DNA from: Actinomadura rifamycini DSM 43936
Lineage (GTDB): Bacteria > Actinomycetota > Actinomycetes > Streptosporangiales > Streptosporangiaceae
Length of the DNA stretch: 64,000 bases
Assembly (NCBI RefSeq): GCF_000425065.1
Contig: NZ_AULB01000020.1
Span: 62,001-126,000, forward strand
Direction: 5' to 3'
Below are positions 25,911-35,172 of the stretch, piece by piece. The number at the start of each line of letters is the position of its first letter. Positions within the stretch are counted from its first letter, which is position 1. A model generated the notes under the pieces. The model did not search any database. It saw nothing but the letters and a program-made list of their open reading frames with translations, and was not told where the DNA came from. Made by a program: the position numbers and the translations under genes.

Positions 25911-25924
25911 AACCAAGATTGGAT
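25911..25924. promoter_or_regulatory. Palindromic operator before the Dpp-type transporter operon
   Basis: AACCAAGATTGGAT has the form AnCCAAnnTTGGnT, the same architecture as the 5051-5064 site (AACAAATGTTTGAT). It lies in the only AT-rich part of the 247-bp gap before the binding-protein gene. A shared TetR-type regulator is plausible. Confidence 0.5.
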
Positions 25925-26014
25925 CCTGTCACGATGAGACCCGCATCACAGCGGTGTCCACCGTCGACGGCCTTTCACCGGCCCGTCCGGGGACGTGCCG
26001 AGGAAGGACCGAAC

Positions 26015-27634
26015 ATGAGCGCCGAACCGATGTCCCCCCGGCTGCTGGGGGCGGGGCTGCTGACACTCGCCCTGCTGACCGCCGGCTGCGTGAGCGAGTC
26101 CGGGGCCGGGAAGCCCGAGTCCGGCAAGATCGCGGGCGACCTCGTCCGGGGCGGCGACGAGGGCGAGTGCACCCCGGACAAGGCGGGCGGTTCCGTCACC
26201 ATCGCCGAGCAGAACGAGTACGCCACCCTCGACCCGGCCGGCGGGTCGTTCCTCTTCAACCCCGCCCAGCAGATCTACTCCAGCCTGATGCGCTGGAACC
26301 CGGGCGCCGCCGAGCACCGGCCGCTGCTGGCCGAGTCGCTGAGCGCCAACGACGACCACACCGTCTGGACCCTCGGACTCCGGCGGGGCGCGGCCTTCGG
26401 CGACGGGACGCCGCTGGACGCCGACGCGGTCATCGCCTCGATCGACCGGCACCGCGCCGACGACTCGCTGTCGACGTGGGCGCAGCGCGCCCGCTCGATC
26501 TCCGCGATGAAGGCGGTGGACGACCGCACCGTCGAGTTCACCCTCGACGGCCCCTGGACCGAGTTCCCCTGGCTGCTCGGCACCGGGGTCGGCATGATCA
26601 CCAACCCGGAGGTCGACGAGAAGGCCCTGGCCGCCGAGCCTCCGGCCGCCGCCGGGGCGGGCGCGTTCGTCTTCGACCACTGGACGCCCGGCAACGAACT
26701 GGTGGTCACCAAGAAGTCCGACTGGTGGAACGGGCCCGTCTGCCTCGACTCGGTCCGGGTGATCGCCCAGGTCGACAGCAAGGCCCGCAAGGACGCCTTC
26801 GACAAGGGCGAGGCGCAGGTCTTCCTGGGCACCGCGGACCTGGACGTCTCCCAGAAGATCATCGACGAGGGCGCGAACCACGCGAAGTACCCCCTCCGCC
26901 TGGGGCTCACCCCCAACTTCGGCGTCGGCGAGGACGCGAAGACGACCGACGGCGCGAACAGGACGATCCGGCGGGCGCTCCAGCTCGCCATCGATCCCGA
27001 GCTGATGACCGACCGGGTCACCGGCGGCGTCGCCGAACCGGTGACCACCCTGGTCTCCGGCGACAGCCCGCTCAACGACGGCCTGCAGGGCGTCCCCCAC
27101 GACCGCGCGGAGGCAAAGCGGCTCGTGGACCGGGCCAAGGCGGACGGCTGGGACGGCCGGCTCGCGGTGATGGCGCTCAACCAGCCCAACAACATCGCCA
27201 TCGGCAACCAGGCGATCGCCCTGTGGAAGGCCATCGGCATCGAGGCCGAACTGGAGACCGTCGAACTCTCCGAGTTCGTCAAGGCGTCCTTGATGGGCGG
27301 CGGCGGATTCGACGTCCTGGTGTCCGGCGGCGGCAACCACCCGCTGCCCGAGTGCGTCTCGTGCGACCTGGACCAGTACGCCACCGAGGGGGCCGGCAAC
27401 CGCGTCGGCTACAGCAACCCCGAGATCGACGACCTGGCCGAGCGGCTGAACGCCGCCGCCCCCGACCAGCGCCCGGCGCTCCTCAAGGAAGTGCAGGCCG
27501 TCTGGAACGAGGACATCCCACGCATCCTCTACGGCCAGCAGTACTACATGGTGGCCTGGACGCCCGAGCTGAAGGGCGCGAAGCCCGGACGGCTCCTCAC
27601 CATCGACCTCTCCCGCGCATGGCTGGCCAAGTGA
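26015..27634 (+). CDS. ABC transporter substrate-binding lipoprotein, family 5 (Dpp/Opp type)
   Basis: 539-residue extracellular solute-binding protein, family 5. ATG 26015 follows AGGAAGG and gives a short signal peptide ending in the lipobox LLTAGC, so it should be lipid-anchored outside the membrane. Typical motifs include NEYATLDPAG, SLMRWNPGA, LRRGAAFGDGTPLDADAV and a C-terminal VWNEDIPRILYGQQYYMVAW. It overlaps the first permease. Family members bind peptides, but also nickel, opines, sugars or hydrophobic ligands. The lipid/steroid gene context suggests a non-peptide ligand, which is only inference. Confidence 0.88.
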   Translation: MSAEPMSPRLLGAGLLTLALLTAGCVSESGAGKPESGKIAGDLVRGGDEGECTPDKAGGSVTIAEQNEYATLDPAGGSFLFNPAQQIYSSLMRWNPGAAEHRPLLAESLSANDDHTVWTLGLRRGAAFGDGTPLDADAVIASIDRHRADDSLSTWAQRARSISAMKAVDDRTVEFTLDGPWTEFPWLLGTGVGMITNPEVDEKALAAEPPAAAGAGAFVFDHWTPGNELVVTKKSDWWNGPVCLDSVRVIAQVDSKARKDAFDKGEAQVFLGTADLDVSQKIIDEGANHAKYPLRLGLTPNFGVGEDAKTTDGANRTIRRALQLAIDPELMTDRVTGGVAEPVTTLVSGDSPLNDGLQGVPHDRAEAKRLVDRAKADGWDGRLAVMALNQPNNIAIGNQAIALWKAIGIEAELETVELSEFVKASLMGGGGFDVLVSGGGNHPLPECVSCDLDQYATEGAGNRVGYSNPEIDDLAERLNAAAPDQRPALLKEVQAVWNEDIPRILYGQQYYMVAWTPELKGAKPGRLLTIDLSRAWLAK

Positions 27635-28821
27635 CCGTCGCCGAGACGCGCCCGGCCGGGAAGTCCGCCGTCCCGGCCGGGCGGGGCCGCACCCGGCGCG
27701 CGAAGACCGCGCGCTACGTCCTCTCCCGCGTCGTCCGGCTGCTGAGCATCATCGCGGGCGTCACGTTCATCAGCTTCTTCCTCCTCAAGCTGACGCCGGG
27801 AGACCCGGTGGCCACCGCCCTCGGGCCGGAGGCCACCCCCGAGCAGGCCGCACGGCTCCGCGCGTCGCTGGGACTCGACCGTCCGGTCTGGGAGCAGTAC
27901 CTCGACTGGCTGCGCGGCGTCGTGACCGGGGACTTCGGCGACACGCTCGCCCAGCCGTCCCGGCCGGTGAGCGGCGAGCTGGCCGCGCGGCTGCCGGTGA
28001 CGCTCCAGCTCATCGGCCTGACGGTCGTGCTGAGCCTGGCCGTCGCGATCCCCCTCGCGGTGTGGTCGGCGCACCGGGCCGGCCGGACGTTCGACCGCGC
28101 CGTGTCGTCCGTCCTCTACGGCTTCGTCGCGATGCCGGGCTTCGTCGCGGCCCTGCTGCTGGTCATGCTCTTCGTCTTCCACGCCGGCGCCGTGCGCACG
28201 GCCGGGCTCGCGCTCGCCTGCGCCGCGCTCGTGCTCGGGTTGGTCGCGGCGTTGCGCGCCCGGCGGCGGGAGGCGTCCCCGCTGCCCGCGCTCATCGGCG
28301 GCGGCGCGGCCGCCCTGGTCGGGGCCGCGGTGCACACGCTGCTGCCGGAGTTCCCGCGGCAGGGCTTCGTGCCCGTGAGCGACGGGCTCGGCGCCAACCT
28401 CACCAGCGTGGCGCTGCCGGTCCTCGCGCTGACCTTCGTCGACATCGCCGTCTTCACCCGGTTGCTGCGCGGCGACCTCATCGGCGAGCTGGCCAAGCCG
28501 CACGTGCTCGCCAGCCGCGCCAAGGGCATGTCCACCGCCCACGTGCTCGTCCGGGAGTCCCTGCGCCCGTCGATGTTCTCGCTGATCACCGTGGTCGGCC
28601 TGACCATCGGCCAGCTCATCGGCGGCACCATCATCGTCGAGCACGTCTTCCGGCTGCCCGGCGTGGGCTCGCTCCTGGTCACCAGCGTCCGCAACGGCGA
28701 CTACCCCGTCGTCCAGGCCGCCATCTTCGTCATCGCGGCCGTCTACGTGACGGTGAACTCCCTGATCGACATCGCCTACACGTACCTCGACCCCCGCGTG
28801 AGGCAGGTGAACCCCGTATGA
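27631..28821 (+). CDS. ABC transporter permease, DppB-like, with inserted membrane hairpin
   Basis: 396-residue DppB-type permease; GTG 27631 overlaps the previous stop, though an in-frame ATG at 27619 is also possible. N-terminal VVRLLSIIAGVTFISFFLLK and LTPGDPVATALGPEATPEQA are classic. Between the usual segments lies an extra stretch of about 60 residues with two hydrophobic runs (TAGLALACAALVLGLVAAL, LIGGGAAALVGAAVHTLL). DppB proteins usually have about six helices and 300-340 residues, so this one is enlarged. The EAA loop (LASRAKGMSTAHVLVRESLR) is intact. Confidence 0.86.
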   Translation: MTVAETRPAGKSAVPAGRGRTRRAKTARYVLSRVVRLLSIIAGVTFISFFLLKLTPGDPVATALGPEATPEQAARLRASLGLDRPVWEQYLDWLRGVVTGDFGDTLAQPSRPVSGELAARLPVTLQLIGLTVVLSLAVAIPLAVWSAHRAGRTFDRAVSSVLYGFVAMPGFVAALLLVMLFVFHAGAVRTAGLALACAALVLGLVAALRARRREASPLPALIGGGAAALVGAAVHTLLPEFPRQGFVPVSDGLGANLTSVALPVLALTFVDIAVFTRLLRGDLIGELAKPHVLASRAKGMSTAHVLVRESLRPSMFSLITVVGLTIGQLIGGTIIVEHVFRLPGVGSLLVTSVRNGDYPVVQAAIFVIAAVYVTVNSLIDIAYTYLDPRVRQVNPV

Positions 28822-29828
28822 GCCTCCCCCTGGCCAAGGCCGGCGGCGCGCGCGTGCCGGACGCCGCCGGGCGCTGGGCCCTCGTGCTGCTGGGCGCGGT
28901 CCTCGTCGGAACCGCGCTGTCCACCCCGATGGTGCTGCCGGCGGTGCGGCTCCTGCTGGGCGCCCTCGGGCTGGTGTTCGCCTACGCCGGTGCGTCGCGC
29001 CTCCTGCGCGCGCGCTTCGGCCCGGGCTTCGACCCCGGGGTGTGGCTCGCCGGAACCTGGCTCGCCGCGATCGTCCTCGCCGCCGCGACGGCCGACCTCC
29101 TGCCGCTGCCCGAGTCGCTGGACCCGTCCGAGGCGCTGACCGAGCCGACCTACGCCGCCCCCTCGGCCGCCCACCCGCTCGGCACCGACCAGTACGGGCT
29201 GGACGTCCTCGGACAGATCATCTACGGCGCCCGCGTCTCCCTCGTCGTCGGCCTCGGCGGCGTCCTCATCGGCGGGACGGTCGGCACCCTCCTCGGGCTC
29301 ACCGCGAGCTACCTGCGGGGCCGCGTCGACGGCGCCGTCGGCTGGGGCACCGACGTGCTGCTCAGCTTCCCGCCGCTGGTGCTCCTCATGGCGCTGGCCG
29401 CGGTGCTCGAACCGCGCACCCGCAACATCTGCCTCGCCCTCGGGATCCTCGTGATCCCGTCGTTCGTCCGCCTGTCCCGGGCCGCCGGGCTCAAGGTCGC
29501 CGGGCAGCCGTTCGTCCTGACGGCGCGGGCGATGGGCGCGACCCGCCGCCGGATCCTGTTCCGCGAGATCCTGCCGAACATCCTGCCGTCCGTGCTGTCG
29601 TACGCGCTGCTGGTCGTCGCGATCCTCATCGTCGCCGAGGCGTCCCTGTCGTTCCTCGGGCTCAGCGTCCAGCGGCCCGCGCCGACCTGGGGGAACATGA
29701 TCGCCGAGGCCGAGGCGGAGTTCCAGACGCACCCGTTCCTGCTCGCGCCGGCCGTCCCGCTCTTCCTCACCGTCTACTCCATCAACCGCATCGGCGACTT
29801 CCTGCGCGCCGGCAAGGAGGGGGACTAG
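28818..29828 (+). CDS. ABC transporter permease, DppC-like
   Basis: 336-residue DppC-type permease from ATG 28818 (4-bp overlap). Two hydrophobic segments at about 20-65 precede the normal WLAGTWLAAIVLAAATADLL helix, so the N-terminus is longer than usual. The conserved PSAAHPLGTDQYGLDVLGQI and EAA loop (LTARAMGATRRRILFREILP) are present. It should form the channel with the DppB-like partner. The extra helices in both permeases may be matched. Confidence 0.87.
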   Translation: MSLPLAKAGGARVPDAAGRWALVLLGAVLVGTALSTPMVLPAVRLLLGALGLVFAYAGASRLLRARFGPGFDPGVWLAGTWLAAIVLAAATADLLPLPESLDPSEALTEPTYAAPSAAHPLGTDQYGLDVLGQIIYGARVSLVVGLGGVLIGGTVGTLLGLTASYLRGRVDGAVGWGTDVLLSFPPLVLLMALAAVLEPRTRNICLALGILVIPSFVRLSRAAGLKVAGQPFVLTARAMGATRRRILFREILPNILPSVLSYALLVVAILIVAEASLSFLGLSVQRPAPTWGNMIAEAEAEFQTHPFLLAPAVPLFLTVYSINRIGDFLRAGKEGD

Positions 29829-29831
29829 CCG

Positions 29832-30833
29832 ATGACCGGCGACACCACCGACCTTCTCGTCGTCCGCGGCCTGCGGACGACGCTGCGCACCCCGCGCGGC
29901 CCCGTCACCGTCGTCGACGGGGCGGACCTGCGGGTCCCGAGGGGTTCCACCGTGGGCGTGGTGGGGGAGTCCGGCTCGGGCAAGAGCATGCTCGCCAGGT
30001 CGCTGATGAACCTGCTGCCCGCCGGCGCCGACGTCACCGCCGACGAACTCGCCTTCGACGGGCGGGAACTGGACCCGCGGCGCCCACCGGACCGCCACTT
30101 CTGGGGCACGGAGATCGCGATGGTCTTCCAGGACCCGATGACCGCGCTCAACCCCGTCCGGACGGTCGGCGCCCAGATCTGCGACCCGCTGCGCGTCCAC
30201 CGGCGCATGAACCGCCGGGACGCCCGCGCCCGCGCCGCCGAACTGCTCGCCCACGTCGGCATCCCCGCCCCGCACTCCCGGCTCCGCCAGTACCCGCACG
30301 AACTGTCCGGCGGCATGCGCCAGCGTGCGATGATCGCCGTCGCGATCGCGTGCGAACCCCGCCTCCTGATCGCCGACGAACCCACGACCGGCCTCGACGT
30401 CACCGTCCAGCGGCAGATCCTCGCCCTGCTCCGCAGGCTCAAGGACGAGCACGGCATGGCGATGGTGCTCATCAGCCACGACATCGCCCTGCTCGCCGAC
30501 GAGGTCGACGAGGTCACCGTCATGTACGCGGGCGAGGTCGTCGAGCGCACCGGCGTCGAGCGGATCCGCGACGCGGCCGTCCGGCACCGCTACACCGCGG
30601 CGCTCCTGCGGGCCCACCCCGACGTGGACGCGCCCGCCCGCACCCGCCTGGAGAGCATCCCCGGCGGCCCGCCGGACCCGCTCGCCATGCCCGCCGGATG
30701 CCGGTTCGCCCCCCGCTGCGGCCACGCCCGGGACGTCTGCGCGACCGAGCCGCCGCGGCCGGCTCGCGACCCGCGGACCGGCGCCGCCCACGCCTGCCAC
30801 TTCCCCGCCGAGCCGGCCGAGGAGCTCGTATGA
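29832..30833 (+). CDS. ABC transporter ATP-binding protein, DppD-like
   Basis: 333-residue ATPase of the Opp/Dpp class: Walker A GESGSGKS near residue 42, Q-loop MVFQDPMTALNP, signature LSGGMRQR, Walker B LLIADEPTTGLD, and a C-terminal oligopeptide-transporter domain with cysteines in GCRFAPRCGHARDVC that may hold an iron-sulfur cluster. It energises import together with the DppF-like protein encoded by the next, overlapping gene. Confidence 0.9.
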   Translation: MTGDTTDLLVVRGLRTTLRTPRGPVTVVDGADLRVPRGSTVGVVGESGSGKSMLARSLMNLLPAGADVTADELAFDGRELDPRRPPDRHFWGTEIAMVFQDPMTALNPVRTVGAQICDPLRVHRRMNRRDARARAAELLAHVGIPAPHSRLRQYPHELSGGMRQRAMIAVAIACEPRLLIADEPTTGLDVTVQRQILALLRRLKDEHGMAMVLISHDIALLADEVDEVTVMYAGEVVERTGVERIRDAAVRHRYTAALLRAHPDVDAPARTRLESIPGGPPDPLAMPAGCRFAPRCGHARDVCATEPPRPARDPRTGAAHACHFPAEPAEELV

Positions 30834-31822
30834 GAACGATCGACGCACCGGTCCGCGACCCGCTCCTGCGCGTCGACGGCCTCGTCGTCGAATACCCGAC
30901 GAGCGACGGGACCGTCCACGCGGTGTCGGGCGCGACCTTCGAGGTGGGCGGGGGCGAGACGCTCGGCATCGTGGGGGAGTCCGGTTCCGGCAAGTCGACG
31001 CTCCTGCGCGCGATGCTGCGGCTCACCTCCCACAGGGGCGGCTCGGTGCGCCACGGCGACACCGTGCTGACCGACCTCGACGAGAAGCGGATGCGCCCGC
31101 TGCGGCCGTCCCTCCAGATGATCATGCAAGATCCGATCGCCTCGCTGAACCCCCGGCGCCGCGTCCGCGACATCGTCGCCGAGGGCCTGCGCATGTGGCC
31201 CGACCGCGTGGTCACCTCGGTCGGGCAGCAGGTCGCGGAAGGGCTCGAGGCCGTCGGCATGGACATCGGCACCGTCGGCGACCGGCGGCCCGGCTCGTTC
31301 TCCGGCGGCCAGTGCCAGCGCATCGCGATCGCCCGCGCACTCGCCCTGCGGCCGGACGTCCTGTTCTGCGACGAGCCCGTGTCCGCGCTCGACGTGTCGG
31401 TGCAGGCACGGGTGCTCAACCTGATCCAGGACGCCAAGGAGGCCCTCGGGCTGACGGTCCTGTTCGTCTCCCACGACCTCGGCGTCGTGAAGAGCGTCAG
31501 CGACCGCGTGATGGTGATGTATTTGGGGCGGATCTGCGAGATCGCGCCGGTCGAGGCGATCTACGACGCCCCGGCCCACCCCTACACGAACCTGCTGCTG
31601 TCGTCGGCGCCGGGCTCCCGCCGCCCACCGGTGCCCGACCCCACCGGGGAGACGCCGTCCCCGCTCGACCCGCCGTCCGGATGCCGGTTCCGGACCCGCT
31701 GCCCGCTCGCCCGCGACCGCTGCGCCGCCGAGACCCCGCCGCTCCGAGACCTGCCCGGCGGCCGAAGCGTCGCCTGCCACTTCCCACTCGACTCCGAGAA
31801 CGAGGCCGGTGCCACAGCATGA
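30830..31822 (+). CDS. ABC transporter ATP-binding protein, DppF-like
   Basis: 330-residue second ATPase of the importer, ATG 30830 overlapping the previous stop. Walker A GESGSGKST, Q-loop MIMQDPIASLNP, signature FSGGQCQR, Walker B VLFCDEPVSALD and the C-terminal Cys-rich GCRFRTRCPLARDRC are visible. The signature reads GGQCQR rather than GGQRQR, a small departure. Its stop overlaps the crotonase start, tying the transporter to an acyl-CoA enzyme. Confidence 0.9.
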   Translation: MRTIDAPVRDPLLRVDGLVVEYPTSDGTVHAVSGATFEVGGGETLGIVGESGSGKSTLLRAMLRLTSHRGGSVRHGDTVLTDLDEKRMRPLRPSLQMIMQDPIASLNPRRRVRDIVAEGLRMWPDRVVTSVGQQVAEGLEAVGMDIGTVGDRRPGSFSGGQCQRIAIARALALRPDVLFCDEPVSALDVSVQARVLNLIQDAKEALGLTVLFVSHDLGVVKSVSDRVMVMYLGRICEIAPVEAIYDAPAHPYTNLLLSSAPGSRRPPVPDPTGETPSPLDPPSGCRFRTRCPLARDRCAAETPPLRDLPGGRSVACHFPLDSENEAGATA

Positions 31823-32601
31823 TCGAGACGTCCTTCGACCGGGGAACCGCCCGGCTGACCCTGAACAACCCGGGACGCAAGAACGCCATCACCCAGGAGA
31901 TGGCGTCCGCGATGCAGGCGTTCTGCGCCCGCGTCCACGCCGACGACGCGATCGGCGCCGTCATCGTGGACGCCGAGGGCGGCTACTTCTGCAGCGGCGC
32001 CGACACCCGGGACCTCGCGACCTCCTCGTCCGACCCCGCCTCGCCGGAGGCGGTGGCGCGGACGTCGGCCGTCTACGACGCGTTCGTCGGCGTCGGACGG
32101 CTGCCGGTGCCGACGGTCTCCCTGGTGGCCGGCGGCGCGGTCGGCGCGGGCCTCAACCTCGCGCTCGCCACCGACCTCATGCTCGTCACGCCCGACGCGG
32201 TCCTCGACAGCGGATTCCTCGCCCGCGGCATCCACCCCGGCGGCGGGCACCTGGCGCTGCTCGGCCGCGCGGCCGGCCACCGGCAGGCCGTCGCCCTCGG
32301 CGTCCTCGGCGTCCCCCTCTCGGGCACCGAGGCCGTGCGCCGCGGACTCGCGTGGGCGGCCGTCGAACCCGGCGACCTGCTCGGCACGGCGAACCGGCTG
32401 GTCGAGAAGGCCGCGGCCGACCCCGCCCTCGCCCGCCGCGTCAAGAACAGCGCCACGCTCGAACTCGGCCCCCCGGCGGTCCCGTGGACCGCGGCGGTCG
32501 AGATCGAGCGCGGCGTCCAGATGTGGTCGCTCGGCCGCAAGGGACACGACGGCTGGGCGCGCAAGCCGTCCAAGCCCGGCGTCCGGGACGGCGGGCCGTG
32601 A
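31819..32601 (+). CDS. Enoyl-CoA hydratase/isomerase family protein
   Basis: 260-residue crotonase starting ATG 31819 in a 4-bp overlap with the transporter ATPase. Oxyanion segments GYFCSGADTRDL and VAGGAVGAGLNLALATD are present; the second glutamate region reads FLARGIHPGGGHLALLGRAA. It probably hydrates or isomerises an enoyl-CoA formed after import of the transporter's ligand. Its presence in the same transcription unit is the best clue that the imported compound is activated to a CoA ester. Confidence 0.85.
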   Translation: MIETSFDRGTARLTLNNPGRKNAITQEMASAMQAFCARVHADDAIGAVIVDAEGGYFCSGADTRDLATSSSDPASPEAVARTSAVYDAFVGVGRLPVPTVSLVAGGAVGAGLNLALATDLMLVTPDAVLDSGFLARGIHPGGGHLALLGRAAGHRQAVALGVLGVPLSGTEAVRRGLAWAAVEPGDLLGTANRLVEKAAADPALARRVKNSATLELGPPAVPWTAAVEIERGVQMWSLGRKGHDGWARKPSKPGVRDGGP

Positions 32602-32763
32602 CCGGAGCCGGCCCGTACGCGGGCCCACCCGCCTACGACGACACCAGCCAGGCGGCGTCCGGGCTCGCCTGGCTGCAGAGCCGCGATGGCTCGGTGACCC
32701 GTGACCGAGACTGAATCCACTATCGTATTCCGAGGATCGCGGACAGGCGGATGGGAGCAGAGG

Positions 32764-33447
32764 ATGCCGGCCGAGAAACTCGCGACCGGCGGACGGTCCC
32801 GGGCCGTGGAACGCGTGGTCGAGGAGCTCCGCCGCATGATCACCGTCGGCGAGCTGCTCCCCGGCCAGCAGATCCGCCAGGAGAACATGGCCGAGCGCCT
32901 AGGCGTCAGCCGGCTCCCCATCCGCGAGGGCCTCCGCCAGCTCACCGCCGACGGCCTGGTCAGCCACACCCCCAACATCGGGTACACGGTCACCAGGCTG
33001 AGCCAGGCCGAGTTCGACCAGATCTACCTCATGCGCAACCTGCTGGAGACCGAGGTCATCGGCAGGCTCCCCGAGCCGACCCCCGAGCAGCTGCAACGCG
33101 TGAGCGACCTCAACGCCGAAGTCGCCGCCGCCGCCGAGCGCGTCGACCTGGTCGAGATGCGGCTGCGCAACCACGAGTTCCACTTCGAGATCTTCCGCCT
33201 CGCCGGCCTCGACCTGGTCATCGACGAAATCGAACGCCTGTGGAACTGGGCGGCCCCCTACCACGCCGTCTACCTCGTCTCACCGGAGAGCCGCCGCGCG
33301 ATCCTGCACGAGCACGACCAGATGGTCGAAGCGCTCCGCGACGGCGACAACGCCCGCCTCGCCGACCTGATGAACCAGCACAGGCACGGCTCGGAGACCG
33401 TACTCGGCTCGATGCTCGGCGGCGCCCCCATCGTCCGCCCCACCTGA
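32764..33447 (+). CDS. GntR-family (FadR/FCD) transcriptional regulator
   Basis: 227-residue regulator. ATG 32764, preceded by GAGCAGAGG, is preferred over GTG 32701, which would place the promoter-like DNA inside the gene. The winged helix (RMITVGELLPGQQIRQENMA, RLGVSRLPIREGLRQL) is followed by an FCD ligand domain with His residues in RNHEFHFEIF, LHEHDQM and NQHRHG that usually bind a metal. It follows the transporter/crotonase operon and likely controls it. Confidence 0.88.
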   Translation: MPAEKLATGGRSRAVERVVEELRRMITVGELLPGQQIRQENMAERLGVSRLPIREGLRQLTADGLVSHTPNIGYTVTRLSQAEFDQIYLMRNLLETEVIGRLPEPTPEQLQRVSDLNAEVAAAAERVDLVEMRLRNHEFHFEIFRLAGLDLVIDEIERLWNWAAPYHAVYLVSPESRRAILHEHDQMVEALRDGDNARLADLMNQHRHGSETVLGSMLGGAPIVRPT

Positions 33448-33547
33448 CGGCGATGTAACCCGCACCCGCCGCGCCGACCGTCCGGGACGGACACTTTCCC
33501 ACCCAGCCTCGGCGGGGGACTCCCCGTGAAGCCGTAGAGAGGGTCCA

Positions 33548-35161
33548 TCAAGTCGTCTCATGAGTGCGCTTCCGTGTGTTGAGGCGCTGCGTCCGTGAGA
33601 TGCGGACAGCGCATCCGAGGGTGATGAGGGTCGCCGCCGCGCACAGCCAGGCGAAGACGTCGCCGACGACGCGGTAGACGGTCGTCGTGCCGTTCGTGGG
33701 AACGTCCACGATCCAAAAGGGAGTGTCGCCGGGCGTGGTGTCCTGCTGGGAGAGGACGTGGCCCTGGTAGTCGAATGCCTGCGACGAGCCGTTGAAGTCC
33801 TGCCGCACGAGGGTGTAGCCGTTCTCGATCGCCCGCAGGCTCGCCATCTGGGTATGGATGCGTCCGATCTCCGGCCAGTCGCCACCGGGGACGAGCATGA
33901 TGTCGGCGTCCACCTTCATCATGGCCGGGAAGTCCGCGTCGTAGCAGATGACGTTGCTGAGGCGGCCGTACGGCGTCTCCACCACGGGCACCGGCCCCTC
34001 GCCGGGCGTGTTGGGCTCCAGCCCCGGGATGGGGTGGTGCTTCTCGTACGTCCACAGCACGTTGCCGTCGGGGCCGACCAGGACCGTCTGATCCCGGACG
34101 TAGGGAGGGTCGGGCAGGTAGATGTTCATGGCCATGTTGAGGTAGATGCCTTCTTGCCGGGCCAGTTCGACGGCCTCGGCCTGGAAGGCCGGCACGTCCG
34201 AGGACAGCAGGCGCGCCGCGTTCTCCGACCAGAAGACGATCTTCGCGCCGGTCCGGGCCGCCAGGCGCGTGTCGGCGAACAACTGGTCGGCGATCACATC
34301 GGTGCCCGCGCGCATCGCCGCGGGGTCGGCGGTCCGGGAGACGGCCTCGAAGTCGTCGAGGTCCGTTCCGGCCAGCCGTGCGGCCTCCGCGTTGACGGCC
34401 ATGTCCGGGTTGATGCCCGCGATGCGCACGGTGGGGGAGGTCGAGGCGGGGGCGAACGCGAGCCTCGCCTGTCCGCCGATGACGACCACGGCGAGGACGA
34501 CCGCCGCGGCGAGGGCGGGCCTGGCGGCGTGCCGGGTGAGGCCGCGCTCCCAGAGGTGGTTCACCGCGGTCGCGACGCCGCCGATGAGGAACCCGATCGC
34601 GTACGGCCCGGCGACGGCGAGTACTTGGAGCAGCGCCAGGTTGGTGTGCTGGGTGACCGCCGGCAGCCCGTAGGCGGTACCGAACGGGTTGAAGGTTCCG
34701 ACCAGGAACGAGGTGGCGGTCAGCGCGGCCGGGAACGCGAGCAGCCGTCCGAGCGATCTCAGTCGCGTTGAGACGAAGCGGTCCACCGCGAAGGGCACGA
34801 GGCCGCCGGACGCGAGGCTCAGCACGCCGACGAACGTCAGGAGGGTCAGCGGCACAGCGAGCTGTACTGCCCAGAACAGTCCGCCGGCGACGCCCACCAG
34901 CCACACCAGCGGGAGGCCCACCTGCGGCCGGCTGGTCCGCAGGAACCTGAGCAGGAAAATCTGGAAGACCCATGCGAACAGCGTGAGATCCCACCGGCCA
35001 CCGACGGCGAACAACTGGAAGAACAGCCCGAGGCCCAGCCAGAGATACCGGCGGCGCTCGGGCGGGGACCGGTGTTCGGAGTCGTTGCCGTGCCGGAGTG
35101 CGGGGGCCGTTTCCTCGTTGGAGTCCGGACCTGGTCCGGTGCCGGCGGTTCTTCCACCCAT
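33548..35161 (-). CDS. Apolipoprotein N-acyltransferase-like (Lnt) membrane amidohydrolase
   Basis: 537-residue protein from ATG 35161 with GGAGGAATC before it. Several N-terminal hydrophobic helices (from about 40 to 235) lead to a carbon-nitrogen hydrolase domain with Glu313 (WSENAA), Lys374 (YEKHHPIPGLEP) and Cys406 (ICYDADFP), followed by a last membrane helix. This is the Lnt layout, although the motif is CYD rather than the usual CYE and a hydrophilic 37-residue N-terminus is present. Lnt adds the third acyl chain to lipoproteins. It is probably unrelated to the neighbouring catabolic genes. Confidence 0.82.
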   Translation of the reverse strand: MGGRTAGTGPGPDSNEETAPALRHGNDSEHRSPPERRRYLWLGLGLFFQLFAVGGRWDLTLFAWVFQIFLLRFLRTSRPQVGLPLVWLVGVAGGLFWAVQLAVPLTLLTFVGVLSLASGGLVPFAVDRFVSTRLRSLGRLLAFPAALTATSFLVGTFNPFGTAYGLPAVTQHTNLALLQVLAVAGPYAIGFLIGGVATAVNHLWERGLTRHAARPALAAAVVLAVVVIGGQARLAFAPASTSPTVRIAGINPDMAVNAEAARLAGTDLDDFEAVSRTADPAAMRAGTDVIADQLFADTRLAARTGAKIVFWSENAARLLSSDVPAFQAEAVELARQEGIYLNMAMNIYLPDPPYVRDQTVLVGPDGNVLWTYEKHHPIPGLEPNTPGEGPVPVVETPYGRLSNVICYDADFPAMMKVDADIMLVPGGDWPEIGRIHTQMASLRAIENGYTLVRQDFNGSSQAFDYQGHVLSQQDTTPGDTPFWIVDVPTNGTTTVYRVVGDVFAWLCAAATLITLGCAVRISRTQRLNTRKRTHETT

Positions 35162-35172
35162 GATTCCTCCGC

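Noticed and set aside
32701..32763. GTG 32701 start for the GntR regulator
   Set aside because: The extra 21 residues match no GntR N-terminus, and ATG 32764 has a better ribosome binding site.
33448..33547. Short GC hairpin (CCGTC-CGG-GACGG) between the GntR and Lnt-like genes as a terminator
   Set aside because: The stem is only about 5 bp with no T-tract, too weak to call.
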